Notes: a model not told the origin generated them from the sequence alone. DNA of 64,000 nt from CAVVWJ01 sp965652025 (GCA_965652025.1 CBFGTM010000004.1:33906-97905); one strand, 5' to 3'; positions 33,761 to 42,977 are shown, numbered from the stretch's first letter. A program made the numbers and translations.

Positions 33761-36643
33761 CTATTCCTGGGTCACCGCTTGCAGGCCGGCCCGAGCTTCC
33801 TGCACTCGCGACTGCAGCGCCGGATCGGCCTTGTCCCACAGCCGGAGAAAGCGGCGATAGAATTGCGCCGCTGAGTCCGGCTGCCCGGCTGCTTCGTAGG
33901 TGTGGCCCAGGGCCAATAAGGTGAGCGGCTTGTACAGCGGCTGAGGATCGAGTCCATACCGCAGCCAGCGAATTCCCTCTGACCGAGTCTCCGGACGTGC
34001 CGCCAGGGCCAGCGCGAACTGAAATCGCGGGTACGCCGTCTCCTCGCCTGGTGACGCCGACAGATCCAGCCCCATCCGCATCCGCCGGATACCGCCGATC
34101 GTGTCCCCCTCCAGCAGCTGAGCCCATCCTTCTCCCGCGATCATGAGACCGCGGATCGTTTCCGGGATCGAGGCCGAGTCACGGGACCCAAGCGCGCGGG
34201 CCAGCATGCGGCGCCCTTCTCCCACCCTGCCCCGTATGATCTGAAGCATGGCCCGGGCGTACTCGGCTTGAGGCCCGGCCATGCTATTGACCACGCTGTC
34301 CAGCTCGGGAGCCAGGGAGCGCGGCGTTAGCTGGAGCACGATGGCCCAGGCCTCGATTCCCCGGGCCTGCTGGAAGTCAATGTTACGGAGCGAGTCCAGC
34401 ACCACCCGAGCCTCCCGCCAGCGGCCGGTCCCGGCCAGGATGTGAGCCCGTACCGCCAACGTCCGGCTGAGGATGGCGGGAATGCGCGGACTCACATCCT
34501 GGGTTCGGGTAAACGGCCGCAGGACTGAATCCGAGGTTGCATCCGGCTGCTGATAGGATGAGGCCGCCGCCTGAATCACCCAGGACGGATTGTTTCGCAG
34601 GGCACGGGACAGTTCGCGGTCGCTCGGCGGCGGCCCCCAGATGGTGGCAGCCGCCGTCCGCATCGTGCTCACCTGCTCAGGAGAGGCACCTCGCTGGAAG
34701 CTCTCCATATAGCGCGTGAGCCGAGGACGGTCCCGATAGATCAGGGCGAGCTCCATCGGGTGAATCAGCGCGGGGAACAGCGTGGAGTCCCGCCGCAGCA
34801 CGCTGTCGAAGACCACGGAGATCGAATCGGGCGCGCTGGGCCGGTAGGCCTGGATGTGAAACATCGACTCACCCAGCAGATACCAGCCCTCGACATCGTC
34901 GGGGTAGGTGGCAAGAAAGGCACGGAGTGAATCGATCGCTGCGGGCTTGCCCTCATCAAAGAGACGGTAGCCCACCAGCAGCCGCCGGTCGCGCGGAGGC
35001 AGGCGCCGGCCGAAGCGGACGCCGGCAGCGACCGCGTCGTGCGATTCTCTGCGGCCATACCCGCCGGTCCAGCCGAAGGCCTGAGCGCGCCGCAAGTGCG
35101 CCAGGGCAAAGGTGGAGTCGATCTCCACCGCCCGGGTATACGCGGCCAGGGCCGAATCCCAGGCCAGCTTCCGGTAGTACCGCTCACCTTCCAGATAGGA
35201 GCGCAGCGCCTCGATGGAATCAGTAGTGAGCGAGGCGAGCCGCAGGTTGGGGATGGGCTCCTTGGAGCGCCACACGTCCCGCACCAGCGCAAGGCTGAGC
35301 CGGTCGACGACGCTGAGCACGCTGTCGGCGGCGCCGTCCACCTGGGCCCGGCCCAGCCGCTCGCCATCGATGCTGTAGAGATCCGCCGTCACCCGCACCC
35401 GCCCACCGGTCGAGACCGCATTGCCGAGCACCACCGAGCCGGCGTCGAGATCGCGACCAACGGCAAGGGCCCGGGTGAGATCGGTGCCGCGGGTGCGAGT
35501 ATCCCCCCACTCCCGGACGACCGCCCGAGGATCCACCGTGCTGATTCCGCCGACACCCCGCAGGTTGGTGGCGAGGAGGTCCATCATGCCCTCGCTCAGG
35601 AACTCCATTCCCGGCCCCGAGGTAGTGAAGGGCAGCACGGCCAGGGTCTCCGCCGCGGGCGCCACCTTCCCTTGGGTGGTGCGAGTGGCCCACCAACCGC
35701 CCGCCTCCGCCGCCGCAAGCAGTGCCGCCGCACTCGCCGCATAGAAGCGCCGCCGAGCGCCGCGCCCCGGAGCCGCTCCAGCTTTCCGCAGCGCCGCACC
35801 GAACGCCGCCATGTCGGGGTAGCGATTGCCTGGCTCCAACGCCATCGCTCGCTGCACCACCTGCTCCAGCTCCGCCGTCACCTCCGCCCGGGCCCGGCTC
35901 ACGGGGGGACGCGGAGCGCTAAGGCTCTTGGCTATGATGGACTGATGAGTGGGCCCGGTGAACGGCGGCTGGCCGGCCAGCATCTCGTAGAGAACGCAGG
36001 CCAGGCTGTATTGGTCCGTTCGGGCATCCACCTCATCGGCCGTGGCCTGCTCCGGGCTCATGTAGAGCGGCGTGCCCACCGCTATTCCACCCCGAGTGAG
36101 CCGGGTAGCGTCGCCCTCGGGCAACTCGGCGGCGCCGCTCTCCAGCGCCTTGGCGACACCGAAGTCGGCGACGATGGCATGGCCGCCGCTCAGCAGGATG
36201 TTCTCCGGCTTGATGTCGCGGTGAATCACCCCGTGGGCGTGGGCGTAGGCCAGCGCGTCGGCCACCTCACCCGCCAGCGCAACGGCCGCGTCCACCGGCA
36301 GCCGCTTCTCCCGCTGCAGCCGCTGTCGTAAAGTCTCGCCCTCGACATAGGGCATGACGAAGTAGGGAACCGGCGCGCCGGCGCCGGCATCGACGACGCC
36401 GGAGTCGAAAACCGGAAGGATGTGAGGGTGTTGGAGACCGGCGACCAGCTCGATCTCGCGAAGGAAGCGGTCCACCCCCTCTCGGCCGCCGAGCTCGGGC
36501 CGGACGACCTTGAAGGCCACCGAGCGCTTGTGACGGAGATCCCGCGCGAGATAGACGGTCGCCATTCCTCCGGCGCCCACTTCCCGCTGGAGTTGGTAAC
36601 GACCGCTCAGTGCGATGCCGAGGCGCTGGGAAATGTCATCCAT
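33761..36643 (-). CDS. Membrane Ser/Thr protein kinase with large extracytoplasmic repeat region
   Basis: 960 aa. The Hanks-type kinase domain (1-285) has VGAGGMATVY (glycine loop), Lys45 in VAFKVVRPE, HRDIKPENIL with Asp143, DFGVAK and MSPEQATADEVDARTDQYSL. One membrane helix lies at about 300-318. The periplasmic part starts with a segment (EFLSEGMMDLLATNLRGVGGI...) like the adenylate-cyclase/TolB-associated domain, FTTSGP to LYSIDG, then about 500 residues of helical repeats (LAWDSALAAYTRAVEIDSTFALAHLRRAQAF and similar) of TPR type. This architecture is frequent in Acidobacteriota and Gemmatimonadota. Its targets are unknown. It ends in QEARAGLQAVTQE. Confidence 0.9.
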   Translation of the reverse strand: MDDISQRLGIALSGRYQLQREVGAGGMATVYLARDLRHKRSVAFKVVRPELGGREGVDRFLREIELVAGLQHPHILPVFDSGVVDAGAGAPVPYFVMPYVEGETLRQRLQREKRLPVDAAVALAGEVADALAYAHAHGVIHRDIKPENILLSGGHAIVADFGVAKALESGAAELPEGDATRLTRGGIAVGTPLYMSPEQATADEVDARTDQYSLACVLYEMLAGQPPFTGPTHQSIIAKSLSAPRPPVSRARAEVTAELEQVVQRAMALEPGNRYPDMAAFGAALRKAGAAPGRGARRRFYAASAAALLAAAEAGGWWATRTTQGKVAPAAETLAVLPFTTSGPGMEFLSEGMMDLLATNLRGVGGISTVDPRAVVREWGDTRTRGTDLTRALAVGRDLDAGSVVLGNAVSTGGRVRVTADLYSIDGERLGRAQVDGAADSVLSVVDRLSLALVRDVWRSKEPIPNLRLASLTTDSIEALRSYLEGERYYRKLAWDSALAAYTRAVEIDSTFALAHLRRAQAFGWTGGYGRRESHDAVAAGVRFGRRLPPRDRRLLVGYRLFDEGKPAAIDSLRAFLATYPDDVEGWYLLGESMFHIQAYRPSAPDSISVVFDSVLRRDSTLFPALIHPMELALIYRDRPRLTRYMESFQRGASPEQVSTMRTAAATIWGPPPSDRELSRALRNNPSWVIQAAASSYQQPDATSDSVLRPFTRTQDVSPRIPAILSRTLAVRAHILAGTGRWREARVVLDSLRNIDFQQARGIEAWAIVLQLTPRSLAPELDSVVNSMAGPQAEYARAMLQIIRGRVGEGRRMLARALGSRDSASIPETIRGLMIAGEGWAQLLEGDTIGGIRRMRMGLDLSASPGEETAYPRFQFALALAARPETRSEGIRWLRYGLDPQPLYKPLTLLALGHTYEAAGQPDSAAQFYRRFLRLWDKADPALQSRVQEARAGLQAVTQE

Positions 36644-36860
36644 CGGCTGAGGAATCTACTGGAAAACTGACATGCAGTGTCTGGCAGCGACCGGTGTGTG
36701 CGGGATTGCAGTCTGTTATGCGGCACGGAAGCGCAAACTGCCGATGGTTCTTCGGTCAGGACTGCGGAAATGCTGCTGGGCTCATCACCGAAGTGTGGCA
36801 CTGGGCCTGCAGCGGGACCGCGCGCCCTGCCCCATCTCTGACAATCACCCTAGAGGTCTC

Positions 36861-38498
36861 ATGCTCAGCTCACGCGGTCGTGCCCTACTTGCCGCCGGCG
36901 CATTTGCGCTGGGGGGAAGTGCGTGTCGTGATGAGGTCACCAGCCCGATATCGGGCCCACCGTCGTTCGCAATAAGCGACGCCGGACATTCAGGAGGAAA
37001 TCCCCACTTCTTCTGGCTTCCGCCACTGGTGCCCCCCTCCAATTTCAGCGGGACCTTCGATCCCATGCTAGATGCCGAAGTAACCATCTGTCAGTGGGAT
37101 GGCTCGTTGTGCGTGGGTGATCCCGTCGTGCGCTTCACCCGTCACAGCGGAGAAGGGTCCGAAATCCTTCGGGCTGAACTGGGCGAGCAGCAGTACATCG
37201 TAAACTGGCACCTCGACCGTTACGCCATTGAGGCGAGCAGGATATATCGAATCAGTGTGACCGTTGCGGGGACGGTGCTTGGTTTTGCCGACGTGCAGGT
37301 CGAAGCCAACGTCCGTGCCCTGAAGAACGTGGAGACCAACGAGTACATCCCGGTTTCCAGTGAGCGGACGGTCCCCCTCAAGTTCCGCATCGAAGAGGGA
37401 GCGCTACCGGTGGGCGAGCGAACCCCGGTTGTGCTCGGGTTCACTCACAGCTGCTTCCTCGATGCTGGCGGAGCTGCGTGGTGCTCGGGGAACAACTTCT
37501 ACGGTCAGCTCGGAACTGGTGACGCAGGCACAAACTCGGCCGTGCCCGTGCGTGCCGCCGCTGGTCACGTTTTCACGCAGCTGACGGTCGGTCTCTGGCA
37601 TTCCTGCGGCAGAAAAACGGACGGCACGATCTGGTGCTGGGGATATGCCGGCGCTCGTGCGACGGGCCCGATCGCACCACCAATTGGGATCAGGCATTTC
37701 GTGCCGGTTCAGGTAACCGGAGTGCCCTCGGCCCAGTGGCTGACCGCAGGTTATGAGCACACCTGCGCACTGACCGATGCGGGAGAGGCTTGGTGCTGGG
37801 GCGCCAACTTTCACGGGCAACTCGGCCGCGGTTTCACCAGCTTTCCCGGGGATGGAACTCCGGCACGGGCTGGCTCAGTGGTCTACGATCAGCTTGGCGC
37901 CGGGTATCTCGACACCTGCGGTCGGACGCCAGCTGGACGGGTTGACTGTTGGGGTTACAATGGCTTCGCAGAGCACGGCGACAACACCTTTACGCCTCAC
38001 CCCAGTCCTTCGCCAGCGTTAGGAACACACAAGATTCTTGCAGTCGGGAACGCGGTAGTGTGCACACTGGATGAGGAAGGCGCCGCGTCGTGCTGGGGCA
38101 ACAATGAATTCGGGGCTCTGGGACGTGGATTCGCCGCGGGCAGCGGCCGGACACCGCAGCCGGTGCTCACTTCGCTTCGCTTTCGGCAAATTGCGCCCAG
38201 TCACACGCACACGTGTGCCATTGCAACCCCGGGAGCCGCAGCTTACTGCTGGGGCTCCGGCTGGGGCCTTGGTACCGGAAGCCTGCTGAGTACTGCTGCC
38301 CCTGGGACTCCTGTAACCGGTGAGAGAACCTGGTCGGCAATCAGTACTAATGATCACTCGACCTGTGGTGTCACTACTGAGGGCAACGCGCTCTGCTGGG
38401 GACTGAGCAATTCGGGAGAACTCGGAACTGGAAGCTTTGGGTTTGCTCAGCCGAACCCAACGCCAGTTGCCGGGGCTCACGTACTCGGGATCGAATGA
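36861..38498 (+). CDS. RCC1-repeat lipoprotein with one disulfide-like Cys pair per blade
   Basis: 545 aa from ATG 36861 (AGAGG upstream); the frame is open further upstream without a good start. Lipobox-like LGGSAC gives a lipidated Cys22. Residues about 60-185 form a separate beta domain (AEVTICQWDGSLCVGDPVVRF, SERTVPLKFRIEEGAL). From about 200 to the end seven RCC1-type repeats are visible (FYGQLGTGD, FHGQLGRG, NSGELGTGS). Each starts with H-x-C or similar and has a second Cys 9-11 residues later, e.g. HSCFLDAGGAAWC, HTCALTDAGEAWC, STCGVTTEGNALC. A seven-bladed, disulfide-stabilised propeller on the cell surface or in the periplasm is likely. Ligand unknown. Confidence 0.8.
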   Translation: MLSSRGRALLAAGAFALGGSACRDEVTSPISGPPSFAISDAGHSGGNPHFFWLPPLVPPSNFSGTFDPMLDAEVTICQWDGSLCVGDPVVRFTRHSGEGSEILRAELGEQQYIVNWHLDRYAIEASRIYRISVTVAGTVLGFADVQVEANVRALKNVETNEYIPVSSERTVPLKFRIEEGALPVGERTPVVLGFTHSCFLDAGGAAWCSGNNFYGQLGTGDAGTNSAVPVRAAAGHVFTQLTVGLWHSCGRKTDGTIWCWGYAGARATGPIAPPIGIRHFVPVQVTGVPSAQWLTAGYEHTCALTDAGEAWCWGANFHGQLGRGFTSFPGDGTPARAGSVVYDQLGAGYLDTCGRTPAGRVDCWGYNGFAEHGDNTFTPHPSPSPALGTHKILAVGNAVVCTLDEEGAASCWGNNEFGALGRGFAAGSGRTPQPVLTSLRFRQIAPSHTHTCAIATPGAAAYCWGSGWGLGTGSLLSTAAPGTPVTGERTWSAISTNDHSTCGVTTEGNALCWGLSNSGELGTGSFGFAQPNPTPVAGAHVLGIE

Positions 38499-38532
38499 CC
38501 TGTCAGTAGAACTCCCGGAACAGTGCGACGAG

Positions 38533-38561
38533 CGGCGCCTTTGACGAGGCGCCGTTTCGTT
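38533..38561 (+). terminator. Rho-independent terminator after the RCC1 gene
   Basis: Stem CGGCGCCT (38533-38540) / AGGCGCCG (38547-38554), loop TTGACG, tail TTTCGTT. Confidence 0.75.
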
Positions 38562-38683
38562 ACTGCTCGAGCCTACAGCCATTGACGATAGTGGTGAGCC
38601 CCTCCGAATGTGCTCACGGACCCGGTGGTCCAGCTACCGGCCTTGCCGCCTGTCCTCTACTATCGAAGGACAGTGGAGAGGCT

Positions 38684-39601
38684 ATGGCGACAATTTCTGG
38701 CGTGATCAGGGTAGACGGGCACGAGGTCGAGATCAGCCGTCCCGAAAAGGTGCTGTTCCCGGAAGATGGGATCACCAAGGGAGACCTGATTGAGTACTAC
38801 GCCCGCGTCGCACCGCACATGGTGCCCCACCTCCGCGACCGTCCGCTGACCCTCGAGCGCTATCCCAACGGGATTCAGACCAAGCGCTTCTTTCAGAAGG
38901 AGGTGTCATCGTACTTCCCCTCCTGGATCCGCACCGCCACGGTTCCGAAGGCCGGTGGGACCGTGACCCACGTGGTGTGCAACGACACCGCCACGCTGGT
39001 GTATCTCGCTAACCAGGCCTGCATCACCCCGCACATTTTCCTGAGCCGGATGGATAAGCCGGAGATGCCCGACCAGCTGGTCTTCGACCTCGATCCGCAG
39101 GGAGACGACTTTGAGCCGGTACGGAGGGCCGCCCTGGACTTCAAGCAGCTGCTGGATGAGCTGGCGCTGCCCGCATTTCTCAAGACGACCGGCTCCCGTG
39201 GTCTGCACGTGGTCGTGCCTCTGCGGCGGCGGGAGACCTATGACGCCGTGCGCGGATTCGCCAGGGAGGTAGCGGCGCTCATCGTGGCCCAGGCGCCTGA
39301 GGGCCGAACCATGGAGCAGCTAAAAGCCAACCGTGGCGGCCGGTTGTTCATCGACACCAATCGGAACGGATATGCTCAGCTGGTGGCCCCCGCCTATGCG
39401 GTCCGTGCCCGAAAGGGAGCGCCGGTCTCGGCGCCGCTGGCGTGGAGCGAGCTCCGGAAGAAGGCTCTGCAGTCGAGCAGCTTTACCATCCGGAATCTGC
39501 TCCAGCGGCTGGAGAAGGTGGCCGATCCGTGGTCCGACTTCTGGGACAGTGGGACCAGCCTGGCCGATGCCCGTCGGCGGCTCGCGCGCCGGAGGCGTTA
39601 G
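38684..39601 (+). CDS. Second LigD-type polymerase/primase domain protein
   Basis: 305 aa from ATG 38684 with GGAGAG just upstream; the longer frame from 38582 is unlikely because it starts inside the region following the terminator. Polymerase-domain marks: VEISRPEKVLFPEDGITKGD, VAPHMVPHLRDRPLTLERYP, FQKEVSSYFPSWI, catalytic LVFDLDPQGDD, KTTGSRGLHVVVPL, and RLFIDTNRNGYAQLVAPAYAVRARKG. It is the short, canonical LigD polymerase type, differing from the copy at 16635 that carries an insertion. No ku or ligase is adjacent. It may act with the NHEJ operon 20 kb away, as an alternative gap-filling polymerase. Confidence 0.92.
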   Translation: MATISGVIRVDGHEVEISRPEKVLFPEDGITKGDLIEYYARVAPHMVPHLRDRPLTLERYPNGIQTKRFFQKEVSSYFPSWIRTATVPKAGGTVTHVVCNDTATLVYLANQACITPHIFLSRMDKPEMPDQLVFDLDPQGDDFEPVRRAALDFKQLLDELALPAFLKTTGSRGLHVVVPLRRRETYDAVRGFAREVAALIVAQAPEGRTMEQLKANRGGRLFIDTNRNGYAQLVAPAYAVRARKGAPVSAPLAWSELRKKALQSSSFTIRNLLQRLEKVADPWSDFWDSGTSLADARRRLARRRR

Positions 39602-39622
39602 CGCGACCGCTTCCCCCAGTCC

Positions 39623-40138
39623 TCACAAGTACCTCCCGATGGCCATGGCACCGGCGGCCACAATGAGCAGGCTGGCGGCCAGCCGGGCACCCAGTGCCAT
39701 TCGATCCTGGAGTCGGGCCAGCTCGGCCTGTTGCTCCGGGGTAGGTCCTCCTGCGGCAATAGCTTGTCCGACGGCCAGCAGCTTGCGCCCCGCTGAGCTC
39801 CCTATGCTGCCGCCAATCGCCGCTGCCAGGATTGCCGCAATCGCGCCGAACCCGTAGGCGATGCCCGGCCGGGATCCAGCCCAGGCACCGTGGGTTGCCG
39901 CCGCCATCCGGGCATACATGATTATCCCCGAGAGCACCGTTGCCAGCATGGCGACCGCGAGATAGAGCTGGAGCCGCTGTTGCCGCATCAGGTACTGCAG
40001 GAATTGGCCGCCCTCCCGCCCGTTTGCCCGCGCGGTGGGGAGCAGGAAGGCTGCGAGCAGGATCATGGTGCCGGCCCAGAAGATCCCTCCCAGTATGTGC
40101 AATAAGCGAAGCAGGATGGTCAGGAACTGGTTGCTCAT
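39623..40138 (-). CDS. Four-helix inner-membrane protein (CopD/DUF2269-like)
   Basis: 171 aa. Helices at about residues 5-30 (LTILLRLLHILGGIFWAGTMILLAAFLL), 55-78, 93-112 and 147-168. The first helix carries the conserved LLHILGGIFWAG pattern with a His, seen in CopD-like and related copper or cytochrome-b561-like membrane proteins. No soluble domain is visible. It is divergent from a TetR-family regulator gene with an obvious operator between them, so it is probably the target of that regulator. Confidence 0.65.
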   Translation of the reverse strand: MSNQFLTILLRLLHILGGIFWAGTMILLAAFLLPTARANGREGGQFLQYLMRQQRLQLYLAVAMLATVLSGIIMYARMAAATHGAWAGSRPGIAYGFGAIAAILAAAIGGSIGSSAGRKLLAVGQAIAAGGPTPEQQAELARLQDRMALGARLAASLLIVAAGAMAIGRYL

Positions 40139-40168
40139 GGGGCTTGCCTCCCGGCGCGGTGTATTTGA

Positions 40169-40198
40169 TTGTACATTCTGTACAACTTGGCTGTACAG
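40169..40198. promoter_or_regulatory. Candidate TetR operator and promoter between membrane-protein gene and tetR
   Basis: TTGTACATTCTGTACAA (40169-40185) is a perfect 7-bp inverted repeat around TTC. A second palindrome CTGTACAG lies at 40191-40198. On the plus strand TTGTAC and TGTACA are 17 bp apart and could be a -35/-10 pair, so the operator would overlap the promoter of tetR, as expected for autoregulation. The location between divergent genes supports control of both. Confidence 0.65.
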
Positions 40199-40230
40199 TG
40201 TATCCGACGAATTAGCCCGTCAAGGGTTTC

Positions 40231-40839
40231 ATGAGCCCACGACCCTACCGGATGGAGCGGAGGCGCGAAGCCTCCGACCAGAACCGCGACCGTATCCTTG
40301 CCGCGGCGCGTGAGTTACTCGCCTCGAAGGGGCCTTCCGGCCGGTTCTCGCTGGAGGAGGTGGCTCGCCGGGCCGGCGTGGCCCGGATGACGGTGTATTA
40401 CCAGTTCGGCTCCCTGGTCGGGTTGCTCCGGGGGCTGTGCGACTCGCTGGCCATGGCCGGCGGGATGAGCCACCTGGCCGATGCCTTTCGCCAGCCGGAT
40501 GCGCTCGACGCGGTGGACCGGTTTGTTGCCGTCTTCATGGACTTTTGGCACTCCGACCGCACGGTGATGCGGGCCCTGGGAGCGCTTGCGGTGCTGAACC
40601 CCGAGGTCGCGGCCGTGCTGGAAGAGCGCTATGACTGGCGGCGAAAGGGGCTGCGAGTGCTGCTCGAGCGGGTGGCCCAGCAGACCGGTCGACCTACGCC
40701 CAAGAGGATGAAGGAGGCGGCTGACCTGCTTTACCTGCTGACGAGCTTCTCGACCTATGACACGCTGGCATTACCGGGGCGAAGCCATGCGAAAGTGACC
40801 CGAGTGGTGCAGCGACTGGTGCGCCAAGTACTTACCTGA
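40231..40839 (+). CDS. TetR family transcriptional regulator
   Basis: 202 aa. N-terminal TetR HTH: RDRILAAARELLASKGPSGRFSLEEVARRAGVARMTVYYQFGS, with the usual recognition helix MTVYYQF. The C-terminal ligand domain is helical (FVAVFMDFWHSDRTVMRALG, RMKEAADLLYLLTSFSTYDTL); its effector is unknown. It is transcribed away from the CopD-like gene and probably represses it and itself through the TGTACA palindromes just upstream. Confidence 0.9.
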   Translation: MSPRPYRMERRREASDQNRDRILAAARELLASKGPSGRFSLEEVARRAGVARMTVYYQFGSLVGLLRGLCDSLAMAGGMSHLADAFRQPDALDAVDRFVAVFMDFWHSDRTVMRALGALAVLNPEVAAVLEERYDWRRKGLRVLLERVAQQTGRPTPKRMKEAADLLYLLTSFSTYDTLALPGRSHAKVTRVVQRLVRQVLT

Positions 40840-40941
40840 AGCGCCATAACCCCCCTTCCGCACTGAATCCCGCCCCGGCGCCCGGCGTAGTGACCAGTAG
40901 TTGCGGTTCTCCCAAAACGGCTAGCTTTCAGAAGACCCAGA

Positions 40942-42537
40942 ATGCCGGGAAGTATGCCTGACGCCAAGCTGATCGGACTGCCTGCCCACGATACTCCGGC
41001 CGAGCTCAAGACCGCCGCCGGCCATCGCCGCCAGTTCCCCCCGGATCTGCTGCGCCAGGCCTCGCACCGGCTTCAGATCCTGGCCCTGGTGGGGGCAGCC
41101 CTGTGGACTCTGGGTCCCATCCTGGGACATGTCGCGCTGTATTTCAACGAACCCGGGAACCCCCGGGTGGGACAGTTCGGCGCCATCGAGACCATCTGCG
41201 CCGCCGAAGTCCTCATTTCCCTGGCAGTGTACCTGTTCGTCCGGATCCGGGAACATGATCCCGCCTTCGTCATGGACCTGGCCCTGGTGTACATGGTTGT
41301 GTGCGCCGCGGGCATCGGGCTCATGATCCACCTGGGCCCGCCGGCAGGAACTCCTATGGATACCGCGCCCATGATCACCTGGACCGCGCCGGTCATCCTC
41401 ATGTTCGCGGCCCTTATGCCGGCATCACCCTGGAAGATGCTGGTAGCTGGGTTCATTGCCGCCTCTATGGATCCGCTGGGAATGATCCTGGCGCAGGCAA
41501 TCGGGAATTACCATTTCGGCTCGATGCTCAACGCCTTCCTGATGCACTACCCCAACTACCTGCTCCTCGGCGTCGCGGTGGTGATCTCGCGAGTGATCAT
41601 CCAACTGGGCCGGCAGGTGGCTAAGGAGCGGGAGCTGGGCAGTTACCGGTTGGGTGAGTTGCTGGGACGGGGCGGCATGGGTGAGGTGTATAAGGCCACC
41701 CACCGGATGCTGGCCCGGCCCGCGGCGATCAAGCTGATCCACCCGGAGATGCTTGCCAGCCGGGACCGCAAGAGCGCTGGCCTGGCCGTGGCCCGCTTCC
41801 GCCGCGAGGCCGAGGCGGCAGCCCAGCTCCGCTCCCCCCATACGGTCGAGCTCTACGACTTCGGCGAAACTGAGGACGGCACGCTGTATTTCGTAATGGA
41901 GCTGCTGGAGGGAATGGATCTCGAGAGCCTGATCGGCAAGGAGGGCCCGCTGCCTCAGGGGCGGGTGATCCACATCCTGCGGCAGGTCTGCGAGTCCTTG
42001 GAGGAGGCCCACGCGCTTGGTCTGGTGCACCGTGACATCAAGCCTGCCAACATCCATATGGGCCGGGTGGGCCTGCGCCACGATTTCGTCAAGGTGCTCG
42101 ACTTCGGGCTGGTCAAATCAGTTCTGCCGTCGGGGGGCGAAGACTCGATGGCCACCGCGGCCGGGCTTACCCCCGGCACTCCCGCGTATCTGGCCCCGGA
42201 GATGGCCCTGGGTGAGAAGGCCGACGGGCGCGCCGACCTCTACGCTCTCGGGTGCGTGACCTACTTCCTTCTCACCGGGAGGCTCGTGTTCGAGGCTTCC
42301 AACGGCCTGCAGATGATTACCCGGCACATTCAGGAGACGCCGGTCCCGCCGTCGGCACGAACCGAGCTCGAAGTCTCCCCCGAGCTGGACCGAGTGGTGC
42401 TCACCTGTCTGGCCAAGAGTCCCGACGACCGGCCCCAGAGTGCCGGTGAGCTGGATAGAATGCTGAGCGAGATCGAAGTAGAGCCCTGGAGCGAGGAGGC
42501 GGCAACCCGGTGGTGGCAAGTACATCAGCCGGCGTAA
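40942..42537 (+). CDS. Ser/Thr protein kinase with N-terminal six-helix membrane domain
   Basis: 531 aa. Unlike most Hanks-type bacterial kinases, the membrane part comes first: about six helices between residues 45 and 222 (e.g. LQILALVGAALWTLGPILGHVALYF, MDLALVYMVVCAAGIGLMIHL, YPNYLLLGVAVVISRVII). The kinase domain begins near residue 233: ELLGRGGMGEVYKATHR, Lys264 in AAIKLIHPEM, HRDIKPANIH with Asp365, DFGLVK and TPAYLAPEMALGEKADGRADL. Nothing extends outside the membrane, so the helices themselves may be the sensor. A lipoprotein and a DedA protein follow closely and are probably cotranscribed. The ATG at 40942 is followed by a second at 40954. Confidence 0.9.
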   Translation: MPGSMPDAKLIGLPAHDTPAELKTAAGHRRQFPPDLLRQASHRLQILALVGAALWTLGPILGHVALYFNEPGNPRVGQFGAIETICAAEVLISLAVYLFVRIREHDPAFVMDLALVYMVVCAAGIGLMIHLGPPAGTPMDTAPMITWTAPVILMFAALMPASPWKMLVAGFIAASMDPLGMILAQAIGNYHFGSMLNAFLMHYPNYLLLGVAVVISRVIIQLGRQVAKERELGSYRLGELLGRGGMGEVYKATHRMLARPAAIKLIHPEMLASRDRKSAGLAVARFRREAEAAAQLRSPHTVELYDFGETEDGTLYFVMELLEGMDLESLIGKEGPLPQGRVIHILRQVCESLEEAHALGLVHRDIKPANIHMGRVGLRHDFVKVLDFGLVKSVLPSGGEDSMATAAGLTPGTPAYLAPEMALGEKADGRADLYALGCVTYFLLTGRLVFEASNGLQMITRHIQETPVPPSARTELEVSPELDRVVLTCLAKSPDDRPQSAGELDRMLSEIEVEPWSEEAATRWWQVHQPA

Positions 42538-42542
42538 GCCCG

Positions 42543-42977
42543 ATGACCCTCTTCAGATCAATCGTATCCTCTCCACTAATCCTCATCATCTGCGCTTGTG
42601 GCGAGGTAACCTTTCTGGCGGTCTCGGCCGGGGCGCCGGTGGCCGGCGTCGTGCATGGCGTCATCACCTTCTGCGGCAATGCGGTGGCGTCTCCGGAGCT
42701 GCGACTTCGGGTGCAACAGGACCAGCCGCAGCAGGCTCACCCCGTGGACGCCCGGATAGGTCCCTTCACCGGCAATCGGGACGGCAGTTACCTGGTCGAG
42801 GTCGGGCCCTCGTTCGCTGTGCCCGGCCCGGCGACCATTCAACTGGAGGTGACCTCGGCGCGGATGGATAGTGTGGCCCAGGGCACCCTCAATTTCACCC
42901 TGGGAACGCCCGCCCACGATAGCTTGCGGCTGGATGCGGATCTCGGCACTCAGCCCGGCTCCTGCGACCAGCTCTGA
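42543..42977 (+). CDS. Small lipoprotein, function unknown
   Basis: 144 aa from ATG 42543, 5 bp after the kinase stop. Lipobox-like LIICAC (residues about 14-19). The mature region is beta-rich and begins with a motif AGVVHGVITFCGNAV that resembles a carboxypeptidase-regulatory or Ig-like strand pattern (GxVxGxV); later LDADLGTQPGSCDQL ends the protein. Two cysteines could form a disulfide. It sits between the kinase and DedA genes in the same operon. Confidence 0.6.
   Translation: MTLFRSIVSSPLILIICACGEVTFLAVSAGAPVAGVVHGVITFCGNAVASPELRLRVQQDQPQQAHPVDARIGPFTGNRDGSYLVEVGPSFAVPGPATIQLEVTSARMDSVAQGTLNFTLGTPAHDSLRLDADLGTQPGSCDQL

Noticed and set aside
35039..36331. A 430-codon plus-strand frame opposite the large kinase
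   Set aside because: Antisense shadow of the kinase domain; composition is Pro/Arg/His-rich with no motif.
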